DNA of 64,000 nucleotides. Origin: Chelatococcus caeni. Its GTDB lineage: Bacteria > Pseudomonadota > Alphaproteobacteria > Rhizobiales > Beijerinckiaceae. Below, in pieces: positions 39,245 to 48,340 of this stretch. The stretch's first letter is position 1. Each line of letters begins with the position of its first letter. The stretch lies in contig NZ_JACIEN010000010.1 of assembly GCF_014196925.1 (NCBI RefSeq), positions 1 through 64,000 of the forward strand, written 5' to 3'. Position numbers and translations under genes: made by a program. The notes beneath the pieces were generated by a model that worked only from the letters and a program-made list of their open reading frames with translations, did not search any database and was not told the origin of the DNA.

Positions 39245-40135
39245 TCACCGGAAGCGCTGCACGTGCTCGATGAGCGCGCGCAGCTTCGGGGCGACGTTGC
39301 GGCGGCTCGGGTAGTACAGGTAGAAGCCGGCGAAGCGCGGGCAGAAATCTTCCAGGAGAGGAACGAGCTCGCCCCGCTCGATGAAGGGACGAAAGCTCTC
39401 TTCCATGCCGAAGGTGATCCCGGCGCCGGCAAGGGCGAGCTTGATCATCAGCGCCATGTCGTTCGTCGTGATCTCCGGCGCGACGGCGACGCTGAACTCC
39501 TTGCCGTCCTCGGCGAACTCCCACCGGTAGGGCACGACCCGCGGGGCCGGGCGCCAGCCGATGCAGCGGTGGCGGGCGAGCGCGGCCGGATGCGACGGCA
39601 GGCCGAAGCGGTCGCGATAGGCCGGCGCGCAGACCGCGAGCTGCCGCTCGTCCCCGGCGATCGACACGGCGATCATGTCCTGCTCGATCACCTCGCCCAG
39701 CCTGACACCGGCGTCGTAGCCCTCGGCGACGATGTCGAACTCCTCGTCCGTCACCGTGATGTCGAGCTGGATCTCGGGATTGTCCTCGGCGAAGCGCGCC
39801 AGGAAGGGCCCGGACAGGAAGCGCTCCGCGATCGAGGAGACGGCGAGCCGCAACTGGCCGCGCGGCCCCGCCCGCAGGTTCCCGGTCGCCTCGACGGCGG
39901 TGCGCATGTCGGCGATCGCCGGGGCCACCTGCGCATGGAGGCGCTCGCCCGCCTCCGTCAGGCTGACGCTGCGCGTCGTGCGCTGCACGAGGGCGATGCC
40001 GAGCGTCTCCTCGAGCCGCCGGATGGTCTGGCTGACCGCCGAGCGGGTGACGCCCAGGCGGTCCGCCGCAGCCCGAAAACTGCGCTCCTCCGCCACGAGT
40101 ACGAAGACGGCGAGGGCATTGAGGTCCGGCTGCAT
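39245..40135 (-). CDS. LysR-family transcriptional regulator
   Basis: 296 residues. The N-terminal helix-turn-helix (VFVLVAEERSFRAAADRLGV, then SAVSQTIRRLEETLGIALVQ) and a substrate-binding domain (GQLRLAVSSIAERFL, EGYDAGVRLGE, YLYYPSRRNVAPKLRAL) match the CrgA/DsdC-like branch that controls oxidoreductases. It is divergent from the SDR-CMD-Atu4866 operon. Between them ATT-N9-AAT at 40144-40158 contains the T-N11-A pattern that LysR proteins prefer. Control of the operon is therefore probable. Confidence 0.92.
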   Translation of the reverse strand: MQPDLNALAVFVLVAEERSFRAAADRLGVTRSAVSQTIRRLEETLGIALVQRTTRSVSLTEAGERLHAQVAPAIADMRTAVEATGNLRAGPRGQLRLAVSSIAERFLSGPFLARFAEDNPEIQLDITVTDEEFDIVAEGYDAGVRLGEVIEQDMIAVSIAGDERQLAVCAPAYRDRFGLPSHPAALARHRCIGWRPAPRVVPYRWEFAEDGKEFSVAVAPEITTNDMALMIKLALAGAGITFGMEESFRPFIERGELVPLLEDFCPRFAGFYLYYPSRRNVAPKLRALIEHVQRFR

Positions 40136-40255
40136 TGGTTAGAATTTCTTTCCGCAATGGCAACGAATGAGCATGTTATCGCAACAATGGGGCAGTCCTA
40201 CCTTGGTGGCAACCGCCGCATGGCGGCCGAACACCAACGGAAACGGGAGATTTGC

Positions 40256-40981
40256 ATGTCCCTCGACAAGGTCGTCCTCATCACCGGCGCATCGAGCGGC
40301 ATCGGTGCCGCCATTGCCCGGGAGCTCGGCGCTGCCGGCGCCAAGGTCGCGCTGGGCGCCCGCCGCACCGACCGGATGGAGGCCCTCGCCGAAGAGATCC
40401 GGTCGACGGGCGGGGCGGCGATGGTGCGCCGCCTCGACGTCACCGACCGCGCCGATGTCGCCGCCTTTGCCGAGGCCGCGCGCGAGACCTTCGGCCGCGT
40501 CGACGTCATCGTCAACAACGCCGGCGTCATGCCGCTCTCGCTGATGGCTTCGCTGAAGGTCGACGAGTGGGACCGCATGGTCGACGTCAACATCAAGGGC
40601 GTGCTCTACGGCATCGCCGCCGTGCTGCCCGAGATGACCGGCCGCGGCTCCGGCCACATCATCAACATCGCCTCCATCGGCGCGCTCGCCGTCTCGCCCA
40701 CGGCCGCCGTCTATTGTGCCACGAAATATGCCGTGCGGGCCATCTCGGACGGCCTCAGGCAGGAGCACGACAGCATCCGCGTCACCTGCATCCATCCGGG
40801 CGTGGTCGAGAGCGAACTCGCCGATTCGATCACCGACCCCGTGGCGGCCGAGGCGATGAAGACCTATCGCGCCATCGCCCTCAAGCCCGACGCCATCGGC
40901 CGGGCCGTCCGCTACGCCATCGAGCAGCCGGACGATGTCGACGTCAACGAGATCGTCGTCCGCCCGACGGCGACCAGGTGA
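40256..40981 (+). CDS. Short-chain dehydrogenase/reductase (SDR)
   Basis: 241 residues. Classical SDR features: TGASSGIG near residue 10, NNAG, IINIASIGALA, and the catalytic YCATK. The ending DDVDVNEIVVRPTAT is typical of the YdfG-like NADP-dependent subgroup that reduces small carbonyls or oxidises hydroxy acids. ATG 40256 has CGGGAG upstream. It is the first gene of an operon with a carboxymuconolactone decarboxylase-family protein and an Atu4866-domain protein. The substrate is not known. Confidence 0.92.
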   Translation: MSLDKVVLITGASSGIGAAIARELGAAGAKVALGARRTDRMEALAEEIRSTGGAAMVRRLDVTDRADVAAFAEAARETFGRVDVIVNNAGVMPLSLMASLKVDEWDRMVDVNIKGVLYGIAAVLPEMTGRGSGHIINIASIGALAVSPTAAVYCATKYAVRAISDGLRQEHDSIRVTCIHPGVVESELADSITDPVAAEAMKTYRAIALKPDAIGRAVRYAIEQPDDVDVNEIVVRPTATR

Positions 40982-40992
40982 GGGAGGCGAGA

Positions 40993-41472
40993 ATGACCTT
41001 TGCTGCACGTTCGACGTATGGGCCGGCCGCCGCGGCGTTCCTGCTCGCCGCGGCCCCGGGGGCTGCGGTTGCCGAGACGACGCAGGAGCGCCTGCGGCGC
41101 GGCGATGCCGTCGTCAGGGGCCTGAACAACGGTGCCCCGCAGGCCGTGCTGGAGGGCATGCGGCGGGAGTTCCCGTTCCTCGCCGAAGCGACGGAGGGCT
41201 ATGCGCTGGGCGATGTCTGGTCCCGGCCCGGCCTCGACAACCGCACGCGCCAGCTCGCCGCCGTCGCAGCCTTCGCCGCCATGGGTGAGCCTGGCTTCAT
41301 GAAGGTCCATGCCGGCTACGCGCTCAACATCGGCGTCTCCGAGGAAGAGCTGAAGGAGATCATCTACATGGTGACCGTGCCGGCCGGCTTTCCCCGGGCG
41401 ATCGCCGCCTCCCGGGCCCTGGCGGAGCTGTTCGCCGAGCGCGCCGCTTCCGGCCGCAGCCCCGAGGAGTGA
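40993..41472 (+). CDS. Exported carboxymuconolactone decarboxylase (CMD)-family protein
   Basis: 159 residues. Residues 1-28 form a signal peptide (AAAFLLAAAPGAAVA, then ETT), unusual for CMD proteins, which are generally cytoplasmic. The remainder has the CMD/AhpD-like helical fold: LGDVWSRPGLDNRTRQLAAV, KVHAGYALNIGVSEEELKEI. No CxxC pair as in AhpD is visible, so a peroxidase role is unlikely and gamma-CMD-like chemistry or a binding role is possible. A strong ribosome binding site (AGGGAGGCGAG) precedes ATG 40993, 11 bp after the SDR gene. Confidence 0.85.
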   Translation: MTFAARSTYGPAAAAFLLAAAPGAAVAETTQERLRRGDAVVRGLNNGAPQAVLEGMRREFPFLAEATEGYALGDVWSRPGLDNRTRQLAAVAAFAAMGEPGFMKVHAGYALNIGVSEEELKEIIYMVTVPAGFPRAIAASRALAELFAERAASGRSPEE

Positions 41473-41476
41473 TGCC

Positions 41477-41833
41477 ATGAACCATCGCCTGACGCTTTTC
41501 GCCGCCGCGCTGCTCGCAGGCGCGGCACTCCTCCCAGCCCAGAAAGGCCTTGCCCAGATGACCCCGCAACCGGAGCAGCCGGTGGCCCCGCCGGCCGAGA
41601 GCCACCCTTACGTCGGCATGTGGGTCACCGCCGACGGCCACATTCGCCACAACCTGCTGCCGAACGGCCGCTATGACGAGGCGCGCGGCGCCCGCGAGAG
41701 CGCCTATCAGGGCCGCTACGAGGTGCGCGGCAACCACATCGACTATTGGGACGATACCGGCTTCACCGCCGACGGCGAGTTCATCGACGGCGTCCTCCAT
41801 CACGGCGGGATGATCCTCTACCGGAAGGAGTAG
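41477..41833 (+). CDS. Atu4866-domain protein, exported
   Basis: 118 residues. A signal peptide (LTLFAAALLAGAALLPA) is followed by a Pro-rich linker and a compact beta domain with YVGMWVTADGHIRHNLLPNG and YQGRYEVRGNHIDYWDDTGF, the signature of the Agrobacterium Atu4866 family. Atu4866 proteins often sit beside SDR and CMD genes, as here (4-bp gap to CMD), but no activity is known. The pattern of small barrel plus oxidoreductase suggests ligand handling in the periplasm. Confidence 0.85.
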   Translation: MNHRLTLFAAALLAGAALLPAQKGLAQMTPQPEQPVAPPAESHPYVGMWVTADGHIRHNLLPNGRYDEARGARESAYQGRYEVRGNHIDYWDDTGFTADGEFIDGVLHHGGMILYRKE

Positions 41834-41902
41834 CGTCCGACGCGGCGCCCCGCCGCAGCGGGCGGCGGGCTCGACGGCGTCTGAAAGCGTGAAAGGGAAA
41901 GC

Positions 41903-41987
41903 TGGTGCGGGCGGTCGGACTCGAACCGACAAGGATTGCTCCGGCGGATTTTGAGTCCGCTGCGTCTACCAATTCCGCCACGCCCGC
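41903..41987 (-). tRNA. tRNA-Leu (anticodon CAA)
   Basis: On the minus strand the acceptor stem GCGGGCG/CGCCCGC, D-arm GGCGGAATTGGTAGACGC, anticodon stem-loop GCGGA-CTCAAAA-TCCGC (anticodon CAA, reading UUG), a long variable arm and the T-arm GTCGGTTCGAGTCCGAC give a complete type II tRNA with encoded CCA (41903-41905). The rest of the gap 41834-42151 holds no other gene that I can support. Confidence 0.95.
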
Positions 41988-42151
41988 ACATTTCCGCCGG
42001 CGTGAGCCGGGGCGCGGCGGATCATAGCGGCGGCGCAACGCCGGTCAATGCATTAGAAAGGATTGCCACGACATATCGATGTGCGAGGCTTTGTGCCGGT
42101 GCGGCTCGTTGGCCGATGGACAAGCGCCCGCCCGCCCGGTAAGCGAAGCCG

Positions 42152-42733
42152 ATGTTCCGACGCCTCTACGACTGGACGCTCTCACTCGCCGGCCGGCCCC
42201 GCGCCACCTGGGCCCTCGGCGCGGTTTCCTTTTCGGAGAGCTCGTTCTTTCCCGTGCCGCCCGACGTCGTCTTGGTGCCGATGGCGCTGGCGCGGCCGGA
42301 CCGGGCCTGGTTCTACGCCATGGTCTGCACGGTCACCTCGGTCGCCGGCGGCCTCCTCGGCTATGCGATCGGGGCCTTGCTGTACGATTCGCTCGGGCTG
42401 TGGCTCATCCAGCTCTACGGCTACGGCGACAAGGTGGAGACCTTCCGCAGCGCCTATGCGGAATACGGGCACTGGGTCATCCTGCTGAAGGGGCTCACAC
42501 CGATCCCCTACAAGCTCGTCACCATCACCTCGGGTTTTGCCGGCTACGACCTCTTCTGGTTCATGCTCCTGTCCATCGTGACGCGCGGCGCCCGCTTCTA
42601 CCTCGTCGCCGGGGTGATGCACCGCTTCGGCGGCCCCATCCGGCGCCTGCTCGACGAGCACCTGACGCTGGTGGCGTCCATCGTCATCGTGGGCATCGTC
42701 GGCGGCTTCGCCGCCGCGGTCCTTCTCTTCTGA
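42152..42733 (+). CDS. YqaA/DedA-family inner membrane protein
   Basis: 193 residues with four to five membrane spans. It shows the YqaA-type SNARE-associated/DedA pattern FSESSFFPVPPDVVLVPMAL and ILLKGLTPIPYKLVTITSGF, with the conserved charged and Pro-Gly residues typical of this small branch. DedA proteins handle undecaprenyl-phosphate or lipid flipping and membrane homeostasis, and YqaA itself is uncharacterised. ATG 42152 follows a weak ribosome binding site. It is followed by dsbB on the same strand, and this YqaA-DsbB pairing is a common alphaproteobacterial arrangement. Confidence 0.88.
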   Translation: MFRRLYDWTLSLAGRPRATWALGAVSFSESSFFPVPPDVVLVPMALARPDRAWFYAMVCTVTSVAGGLLGYAIGALLYDSLGLWLIQLYGYGDKVETFRSAYAEYGHWVILLKGLTPIPYKLVTITSGFAGYDLFWFMLLSIVTRGARFYLVAGVMHRFGGPIRRLLDEHLTLVASIVIVGIVGGFAAAVLLF

Positions 42734-42842
42734 CGCCGGTGGCTTCAGCCGATCGTGAGATGCAACCCGATGTGACCTGTGGCCATCTGCGCCACATGGA
42801 AGGACAAGGCGTCCGGGACGGCGCCGACGGAGGACGAGGCGG

Positions 42843-43364
42843 ATGAACGCACTGGCCGAGTTTCTGGCGAGCCCGCGGCGCGTCGCGCTCGCCGTCCTCC
42901 TCGCCGCGGCCGCGACCATCGGCGGCGCGCTCGTCTTCGAGCACGGCTTCGGCCTGCGGCCGTGCCCGCTCTGCCTCATGCAGCGCAATCCCTATTATGT
43001 GGCGATGCCCATCGCCCTCGGCCTCGCCCTGCTGCCGCCCCGGCCGGCACTGGAGCGGGCGAGCGGCGTCGGCCTGCTGCTGCTCGCCGTCGTCTTCCTC
43101 GTCAGCGCGGGCCTCGGCGCCTATCACGCGGGCGTCGAATGGGGCTGGTGGCTCGGGCCGAGCGACTGCGCCGGCACGGGCGGGGCGAGCCCCGAGGCGG
43201 TCGGCGACTTCCTGCAGAGCCTGCAGGGCGTGCGCGTCGTCAGCTGCACGGAGGCGGCCTGGCGCTTTCTGGGGCTGTCGCTGGCGGGCTGGAACGTGCT
43301 GATCTCGCTGGCCATTGCGGCCGTGGCGGCGCTCGGCGCGAAGGCGGCGCTGACGCGCGGCTGA
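42843..43364 (+). CDS. dsbB: Disulfide bond formation protein DsbB
   Basis: 173 residues with four membrane spans. The first redox pair is CPLC (Cys41, Cys44), in GFGLRPCPLCLMQRNPYY. The second periplasmic pair is in SDCAGTG and VVSCTEAAW. DsbB reoxidises DsbA and passes electrons to quinone. ATG 42843 sits directly after GGAGGACGAGGCGG, and its stop codon (TGA) abuts the stop of the convergent HNH gene with no spacing. Confidence 0.9.
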   Translation: MNALAEFLASPRRVALAVLLAAAATIGGALVFEHGFGLRPCPLCLMQRNPYYVAMPIALGLALLPPRPALERASGVGLLLLAVVFLVSAGLGAYHAGVEWGWWLGPSDCAGTGGASPEAVGDFLQSLQGVRVVSCTEAAWRFLGLSLAGWNVLISLAIAAVAALGAKAALTRG

Positions 43365-43937
43365 TCAGGGCTCGAGTTCGGTATCCCAGTAGAGATAGTC
43401 TAGCCAGCTGTCGTGCAGGTAGTTGGGCGGGAACTGGCGGCCGTTGTGGTGCAGGTCCTGCACGCTCGGGGCGTAGGGCAGCTGGCCGGGCCACATCCCG
43501 ACATCCTCGGGCAGGCGGTCGCTCTTCTGCAGGTTGCACGGGGAACAGGCGGTGACGACGTTGTCCCAGGTGGTCTGCCCGCCCTTCGACCGGGGAATGA
43601 GATGGTCGAATGTGAGGTCTTCGCGGGAGCCGCAATATTGGCAGGTGAAACGATCGCGCAGGAAAACGTTGAACCGGGTGAAGGCGGGTTGTCGTGACGG
43701 TTTGACGTAGGTCTTGAGGCAGACGACCGAGGGCAGGCGCATCTCGAAGCTCGGACTTCGGACCGTTCGGTCGTAGTGCGAGAGGATGTTGACCCGCTCG
43801 AGGAAGACCGCCTTGATGGTGTCCTGCCAGCCCCAGAGCGAAAGCGGGTAGTAGCTCAACGGCCTGTAATCGGCGTTGAGCACTAGGGCCGGACAGGCAT
43901 CCGGCGACACCGTCGATTGAGGCACGTGCACCGTCAC
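43365..43937 (-). CDS. HNH endonuclease-domain protein
   Basis: 190 residues. The C-terminal zinc-binding HNH domain reads CQYCGSREDLTFDHLIPRSK, then NVVTACSPCNLQKSDRL: two Cys pairs, catalytic Asp-His (FDH) and the Asn. The N-terminal half (LNADYRPLSYYPLSLWGWQD) is a conserved DNA-associated domain of chromosomal HNH proteins in alphaproteobacteria. GTG 43937 was chosen because GCGGAGG lies 5 nt upstream; a longer GTG at 43967 would add ten residues. Its role is unknown. It is a lone chromosomal gene without a restriction methylase or phage neighbours, so a housekeeping repair or editing role is likelier than restriction. Confidence 0.88.
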   Translation of the reverse strand: MTVHVPQSTVSPDACPALVLNADYRPLSYYPLSLWGWQDTIKAVFLERVNILSHYDRTVRSPSFEMRLPSVVCLKTYVKPSRQPAFTRFNVFLRDRFTCQYCGSREDLTFDHLIPRSKGGQTTWDNVVTACSPCNLQKSDRLPEDVGMWPGQLPYAPSVQDLHHNGRQFPPNYLHDSWLDYLYWDTELEP

Positions 43938-44084
43938 GGGGGCCTCCGCTGGTTGGGGACCTCGCACGTGACGTGCGAATCCGTCAGCAGAGATAGTCTA
44001 TAAACCGTGTGACGGGCTTGTGAAGCGCCAAGATGGAGGCAAGGGGCTGCGTCATTGCCGCAGCCGCGCCTTGGCGGGCCACCC

Positions 44085-44966
44085 TCAGCGGGTCGGAACC
44101 GGGTGTTCGCCCCGATAGTCGTAGAAGCCGCGCTTCGTCTTGCGGCCGAGCCAGCCGGCCTCGACATATTTCACGAGGAGCGGGCAGGGGCGGTACTTCG
44201 AATCGGCCAGGCCGTCGTAGAGCACCTGCATGATCGACAGGCAGGTGTCGAGGCCGATGAAGTCGGCGAGCTGCAGCGGCCCCATCGGATGATTGGCGCC
44301 GAGGCGCATGGCGGTGTCGATCGATTCGACCGAACCCACGCCCTCGTAGAGGGTGTAGATCGCCTCGTTGATCATCGGCAAAAGGATGCGGTTGACGATG
44401 AAGGCCGGGAAATCCTCGGCCAGCGTGGCCGTCTTGCCGAGATTGGCGACGAACGCCTTCGTGGCCTCGAAGGTCGGGTCCTCGGTGGCGATGCCGCGGA
44501 TGATCTCGACGAGCTGCATCACCGGCACGGGATTCATGAAATGAATGCCGATGAAGCGCTCCGGCCGGTCGGTCGTGGAGGCGAGGCGGGTGATGGAGAT
44601 GGATGAGGTGTTGGTGCCGATGATGGTTTCAGGCGGCAGGGCGGGACAGAGCGCCTCGAAGATCTTGCGCTTCGTCTCCTCGTTCTCCGTCGCCGCCTCG
44701 ATGACGATGTCGCAGCGGGCGAGGGCCTCGTAGGTGAGGGCCGGCGTGATGTGCGCCAGCGCCTTCTGCTTCTCGGCCTCGGTGATCTGGCCTTTCGATT
44801 CCTGGCGGGAGAGATTGCCGTTGATGGTCGCAAGCCCGGCGTTGATGCGCTCCTCGCTCAAGTCGTTGAGCGCGACGTCGTAACCGGCGAGCGCGCAGAC
44901 ATGGGCGATGCCGTTGCCCATCTGCCCTGCGCCGATGATGCCTACTGTCCGGATCCGCTGAGACAT
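44085..44966 (-). CDS. hbd: 3-hydroxybutyryl-CoA dehydrogenase
   Basis: 293 residues. The NAD-binding motif [20 protein letters not shown] is followed by [20 protein letters not shown], and the catalytic domain has [19 protein letters not shown] (His-Glu) and [20 protein letters not shown]. It oxidises (S)-3-hydroxybutyryl-CoA in short-chain fatty acid and polyhydroxybutyrate turnover. It follows etfB-etfA on the same strand, which fits electron-transfer flavoprotein use in acyl-CoA oxidation. ATG 44966 was chosen; TTG 44975 is an alternative that adds three residues. Confidence 0.92.
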   Translation of the reverse strand: MSQRIRTVGIIGAGQMGNGIAHVCALAGYDVALNDLSEERINAGLATINGNLSRQESKGQITEAEKQKALAHITPALTYEALARCDIVIEAATENEETKRKIFEALCPALPPETIIGTNTSSISITRLASTTDRPERFIGIHFMNPVPVMQLVEIIRGIATEDPTFEATKAFVANLGKTATLAEDFPAFIVNRILLPMINEAIYTLYEGVGSVESIDTAMRLGANHPMGPLQLADFIGLDTCLSIMQVLYDGLADSKYRPCPLLVKYVEAGWLGRKTKRGFYDYRGEHPVPTR

Positions 44967-45097
44967 GAAGTCCAATCCATCCCTGTCGATACCTGCCGAC
45001 TTTCGCCGGCCGGCGCGCGTGGCGGCTCTCCAAAGCCGTCAAGCGCGGCAGCCGGGGGCTGTCCCGCGCTCTGTTTTAATCACTCTCCGGGGCGAAC

Positions 45098-45130
45098 GCC
45101 ACGGAAACCGCTCGCGGCGGTTGCCGTGGC
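45098..45130 (-). terminator. Hairpin between etfA and hbd
   Basis: An arm GCCACGGAAACCGC (45098-45111) pairs with GCGGTTGCCGTGGC (45117-45130), with one internal mismatch and a 5-nt loop, right after the etfA stop codon. The minus-strand tail (GTTCGCCCCGG) lacks a T-run, so it may attenuate rather than end transcription, lowering hbd relative to etf. Confidence 0.4.
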
Positions 45131-45137
45131 GCGCGCG

Positions 45138-46082
45138 TCAGCGGCCGATCTTCGCGAGCTCCTCGCCGAGTTCGGGCAGGGCGGTGAAGAGGTCGGCGAC
45201 GAGGCCGTAATCCGCCACCTGGAAGATGGGCGCTTCCTCGTCCTTGTTGATGGCGACGATGACCTTGGAATCCTTCATGCCGGCGAGGTGCTGGATAGCC
45301 CCCGAGATGCCGACGGCGATGTAGAGTTCCGGCGCCACCACCTTGCCGGTCTGGCCCACCTGCCAGTCGTTCGGCGCGTAGCCGGCGTCGACCGCCGCGC
45401 GCGAGGCGCCCATGGCGGCGCCCAGCTTGTCGGCGATGGGCTCGATCACCTTGGTGAAGTTCTCGGCCGAGCCGAGGGCGCGCCCGCCGGAGATGATGAT
45501 CTTGGCGGAGGCGAGCTCGGGACGGTCGGACTTCGACAGTTCCTCGCCCTTGAACGAGGAGAGGGCCGGATCCTGCCCGGCGGCGACCTGCTCGACCGGC
45601 GCCGAGCCGCCCTGGCCGGCGGCCTGGAAGGCGGCGGTGCGCACGGTGATGACCTTCTTGGCCTCGCTCGTCTCGACCGTCTGGATGGCGTTGCCGGCAT
45701 AGATCGGCCGCTCGAACGTGTTCGGCGAGACGACCTTGGTGATCTCCGACACCTGCATGACGTCGAGGAGGGCCGCGACGCGGGGCATGACGTTCTTGCC
45801 CGTCGTCGTGCCGGGCGCGACGAGGGCGTCATAGCCGCCCGCGAGCGACACGATGAGGTCGGCGAGCGGCTCGGCGAGGCGGTGCTCGTAGAGCGGCGCA
45901 TCGGCGAGAAGCACCTTCTCGACGCCCTCGAGCTTGGCGGCAGCCTCGGCCACGGCGCCGCAGCCGGCGCCGGCGACGAGGACGTGCACCGGCCCGCCGA
46001 GCGCCTTGGCCGCGGTGAGCGCCTTGGCGGTGGCGTCGTTGAGGGTCTTGTTGTCGTGCTTGGCGAGAAGCAGCGTCGTCAT
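45138..46082 (-). CDS. etfA: Electron transfer flavoprotein alpha subunit
   Basis: 314 residues. The C-terminal FAD domain is complete, with [60 protein letters not shown] and [20 protein letters not shown], the universal EtfA signature. It forms a heterodimer with EtfB and shuttles electrons from acyl-CoA dehydrogenases to ETF:quinone oxidoreductase. It begins 1 nt after the etfB stop, so the two are coupled. Confidence 0.95.
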   Translation of the reverse strand: MTTLLLAKHDNKTLNDATAKALTAAKALGGPVHVLVAGAGCGAVAEAAAKLEGVEKVLLADAPLYEHRLAEPLADLIVSLAGGYDALVAPGTTTGKNVMPRVAALLDVMQVSEITKVVSPNTFERPIYAGNAIQTVETSEAKKVITVRTAAFQAAGQGGSAPVEQVAAGQDPALSSFKGEELSKSDRPELASAKIIISGGRALGSAENFTKVIEPIADKLGAAMGASRAAVDAGYAPNDWQVGQTGKVVAPELYIAVGISGAIQHLAGMKDSKVIVAINKDEEAPIFQVADYGLVADLFTALPELGEELAKIGR

Positions 46083-46083
46083 C

Positions 46084-46833
46084 TTAGAGAACTCCCGCCT
46101 CGTCCTTGAGTTTCTGCACGAGCTCGGCGACCGAGCCCACCTTGACGCCGGCCTGGCGCACGGGCGGCTCCGCCGTCTTCAGCACCTTGAGGCGCGGCGA
46201 CACGTCGACGCCGAGCGTCTCGGGGCTCGTCTCGTCGATCGGCTTCTTCTTCGCCTTCATGATGTTCGGCAGCGAAGCGTAGCGCGGCTCGTTGAGGCGC
46301 AGGTCCGTCGTCACGATGGCCGGCAGCTTCAGCGTCAGCGTCTGCAGGCCGCCGTCGATCTCGCGCGTCACGTCCACGGAGCCGTCGCCGATCACGACCT
46401 TGGAGGCGAAGGTGCCCTGCGACCAGCCGAGGAGGGCGGCGAGCATCTGGCCCGTCTGGTTGGCGTCGTCGTCGATCGCCTGCTTGCCCATGATGACGAG
46501 GCCGGGCGCTTCCTGCTCGATGACCTTCTTCAGCACCTTGGCGACGCCGAGCGGCTCGGTGGCGACGTCGGTCTTGACGAGGATGCCGCGGTCGGCGCCC
46601 ATGGCAAGGCCGGTGCGGATGGTCTCGGCCGCCTGCTGCGGGCCGATCGACACGACGACGATCTCGCTCGCCTTGCCCGCCTCCTTGAGGCGGATGGCCT
46701 CCTCGACGGCGATCTCGTCGAAGGGGTTCATCGACATCTTCACATTGGCGAGCTCGACACCCGAGCCGTCCGCCTTGACGCGGATCTTGACGTTGTAGTC
46801 TACGACCCGCTTCACGGGCACCAGGATCTTCAT
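46084..46833 (-). CDS. etfB: Electron transfer flavoprotein beta subunit
   Basis: 249 residues. It opens [20 protein letters not shown] and contains [40 protein letters not shown] and [20 protein letters not shown], matching EtfB including the AMP-binding region. It is the first gene of an etfB-etfA-hbd operon that links beta-oxidation to the respiratory chain. ATG 46833 has the usual family N-terminus and a plausible GGACT ribosome binding site. Confidence 0.95.
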   Translation of the reverse strand: MKILVPVKRVVDYNVKIRVKADGSGVELANVKMSMNPFDEIAVEEAIRLKEAGKASEIVVVSIGPQQAAETIRTGLAMGADRGILVKTDVATEPLGVAKVLKKVIEQEAPGLVIMGKQAIDDDANQTGQMLAALLGWSQGTFASKVVIGDGSVDVTREIDGGLQTLTLKLPAIVTTDLRLNEPRYASLPNIMKAKKKPIDETSPETLGVDVSPRLKVLKTAEPPVRQAGVKVGSVAELVQKLKDEAGVL

Positions 46834-46989
46834 CGACTTGAGTCCTTTCGACCGAGGACCGACATGGGACGCCCTGCCGTCATGTGGCGGTGCAGCAAAG
46901 CTGCGCGACCGCCTGCCGCATCAACAGGCAACTTGCGTGGCGGGGGACCGTAACGAGCGCCGTTCGGGCTTGTCAACGCCGACGAGCGG

Positions 46990-47703
46990 CTAGGCGTCTC
47001 CGGTCTCGCGCGGCCCGTCGGCGATGCCGAGCAGCGGCTGGTCGCGGCGGCGCAACATGACGACCAGCACGGCCCCCATCGCAAAGCCGCCGATATGCGC
47101 GTACCAGCCGACCGAATCGTCCGACGCGGTGAGGGCCTGGAAGAGCTGGAAGGCAAACCACACGCCGATGGCCCAGTAGGCCCGCAGCCGAAGCGGGATG
47201 CGCGCGAAGAAGAGGCCCCACAGCCGGACGCGCGGATGCAGGATGAGATAGGCCGCGACGACGCCCGAGACCGCGCCCGAGGCGCCGACGAGCGGCCGTT
47301 CCGAGCCGGGGACGGCGAAGGCATGCGCTAGGCCCGCCGCGGTGCCGCACAGGAGGAAGAACAGGATGAAGCGGGCGTGCCCCATCGCGTCCTCGACATT
47401 GTCGCCGAAGACCCAGAGGAACAGCATGTTGCCGGCGAGGTGCAGGAAGGAGACGTGCAGGAAGAGGCTCGTCAGCAGCGTCGCCGGCTCCGGCACGAGC
47501 GGCAGCCCCTCCGGCAGGGAAAGGGCGCCGAAGAGCACGCCCGGAATGACGCCGAGCCCGGCGATGGCCCAGTCCGCCGGCAGGATGTCAGGATCGGCGA
47601 GAATCAGCAGGTAGCCGAGAATGCAGATGACGAGGAGCGCATAGGTGGCGTAAGGCGCCCTGAGATTGCGCATCGGCACGCCATCGTGCAGCGGCACAAA
47701 CAT
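46990..47703 (-). CDS. Rhomboid-family intramembrane serine protease
   Basis: 237 residues with about six membrane spans. The active-site Ser is in VGASGAVSGVVAAY, the His in YAHIGGFAMGA, and the LHVSFLHLAGNMLFLWVFGD loop is the conserved rhomboid block between spans 1 and 2. It should cleave transmembrane proteins within the membrane; the substrate is unknown. ATG 47703 gives a typical start. It lies between the etf genes and pduO on the same strand. Confidence 0.9.
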   Translation of the reverse strand: MFVPLHDGVPMRNLRAPYATYALLVICILGYLLILADPDILPADWAIAGLGVIPGVLFGALSLPEGLPLVPEPATLLTSLFLHVSFLHLAGNMLFLWVFGDNVEDAMGHARFILFFLLCGTAAGLAHAFAVPGSERPLVGASGAVSGVVAAYLILHPRVRLWGLFFARIPLRLRAYWAIGVWFAFQLFQALTASDDSVGWYAHIGGFAMGAVLVVMLRRRDQPLLGIADGPRETGDA

Positions 47704-47755
47704 GTGGAGCGCTCCGGCCCGGGGACGATCGGCGGCAGCGCCGCTCCCGGTACGC

Positions 47756-48334
47756 TCAGCGGTTCTGCCCGGGTATCCATAGCACGTCCGCCGCGCCCTT
47801 GTCGTTGGCGTAGCGTGCGGCGACGAAGAGGAAATCCGACAGGCGGTTGAGATATTTGACGACCGCCGGCGTCACCGGCTCGTCCGCGCGCGCGGCGAGC
47901 GCGGTCGCCTGGCGCTCGGCCCGCCGGCAGACGGTGCGGGCAAGGTGCAGCGCCGCCGCCGCTGGGCTGCCGCCGGGCAGGACGAAGGAGCGCAGCGGCG
48001 ACAGATGCGCGTTCAGCTGGTCGATCTCACCTTCGAGCCGCGCCACCTGCGCGTCGAGGATGCGCAGCGGCTCGTAGGGCAGCGGCTTGCCGTCGTCCGG
48101 CGTCGAGAGATCGGCCCCGAGATCGAACAGGTCGTTCTGGATGCGCGCGAGCATGGCATCGAGCTCGGCATCCGCGCCCGTGTGCAGCCGCGCGAGCCCG
48201 ATGCAGGCGTTCGCCTCGTCCACCGTGCCGTAGGCCTCGACCCTGAGGTCGTACTTCGGCCGCCGCGCGCCCGTGGCGAGGCCCGTGGTGCCGTCGTCAC
48301 CGGTGCGGGTATAGATGCGGTTGAGGCGGACCAT
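47756..48334 (-). CDS. Cob(I)yrinic acid a,c-diamide adenosyltransferase, PduO type
   Basis: 192 residues. The ATP-binding motif RTGDDGTTGLATGARRPKYD is the PduO signature, followed by VEAYGTVDEANACIGLAR and the C-terminal RTVCRRAERQATALA and YLNRLSDFLFVAARYAN. It adds the adenosyl group to corrinoids for adenosylcobalamin-dependent enzymes such as methylmalonyl-CoA mutase. It is separated from the PagL-like gene by 6 bp. Confidence 0.92.
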   Translation of the reverse strand: MVRLNRIYTRTGDDGTTGLATGARRPKYDLRVEAYGTVDEANACIGLARLHTGADAELDAMLARIQNDLFDLGADLSTPDDGKPLPYEPLRILDAQVARLEGEIDQLNAHLSPLRSFVLPGGSPAAAALHLARTVCRRAERQATALAARADEPVTPAVVKYLNRLSDFLFVAARYANDKGAADVLWIPGQNR

Positions 48335-48340
48335 GGCCCC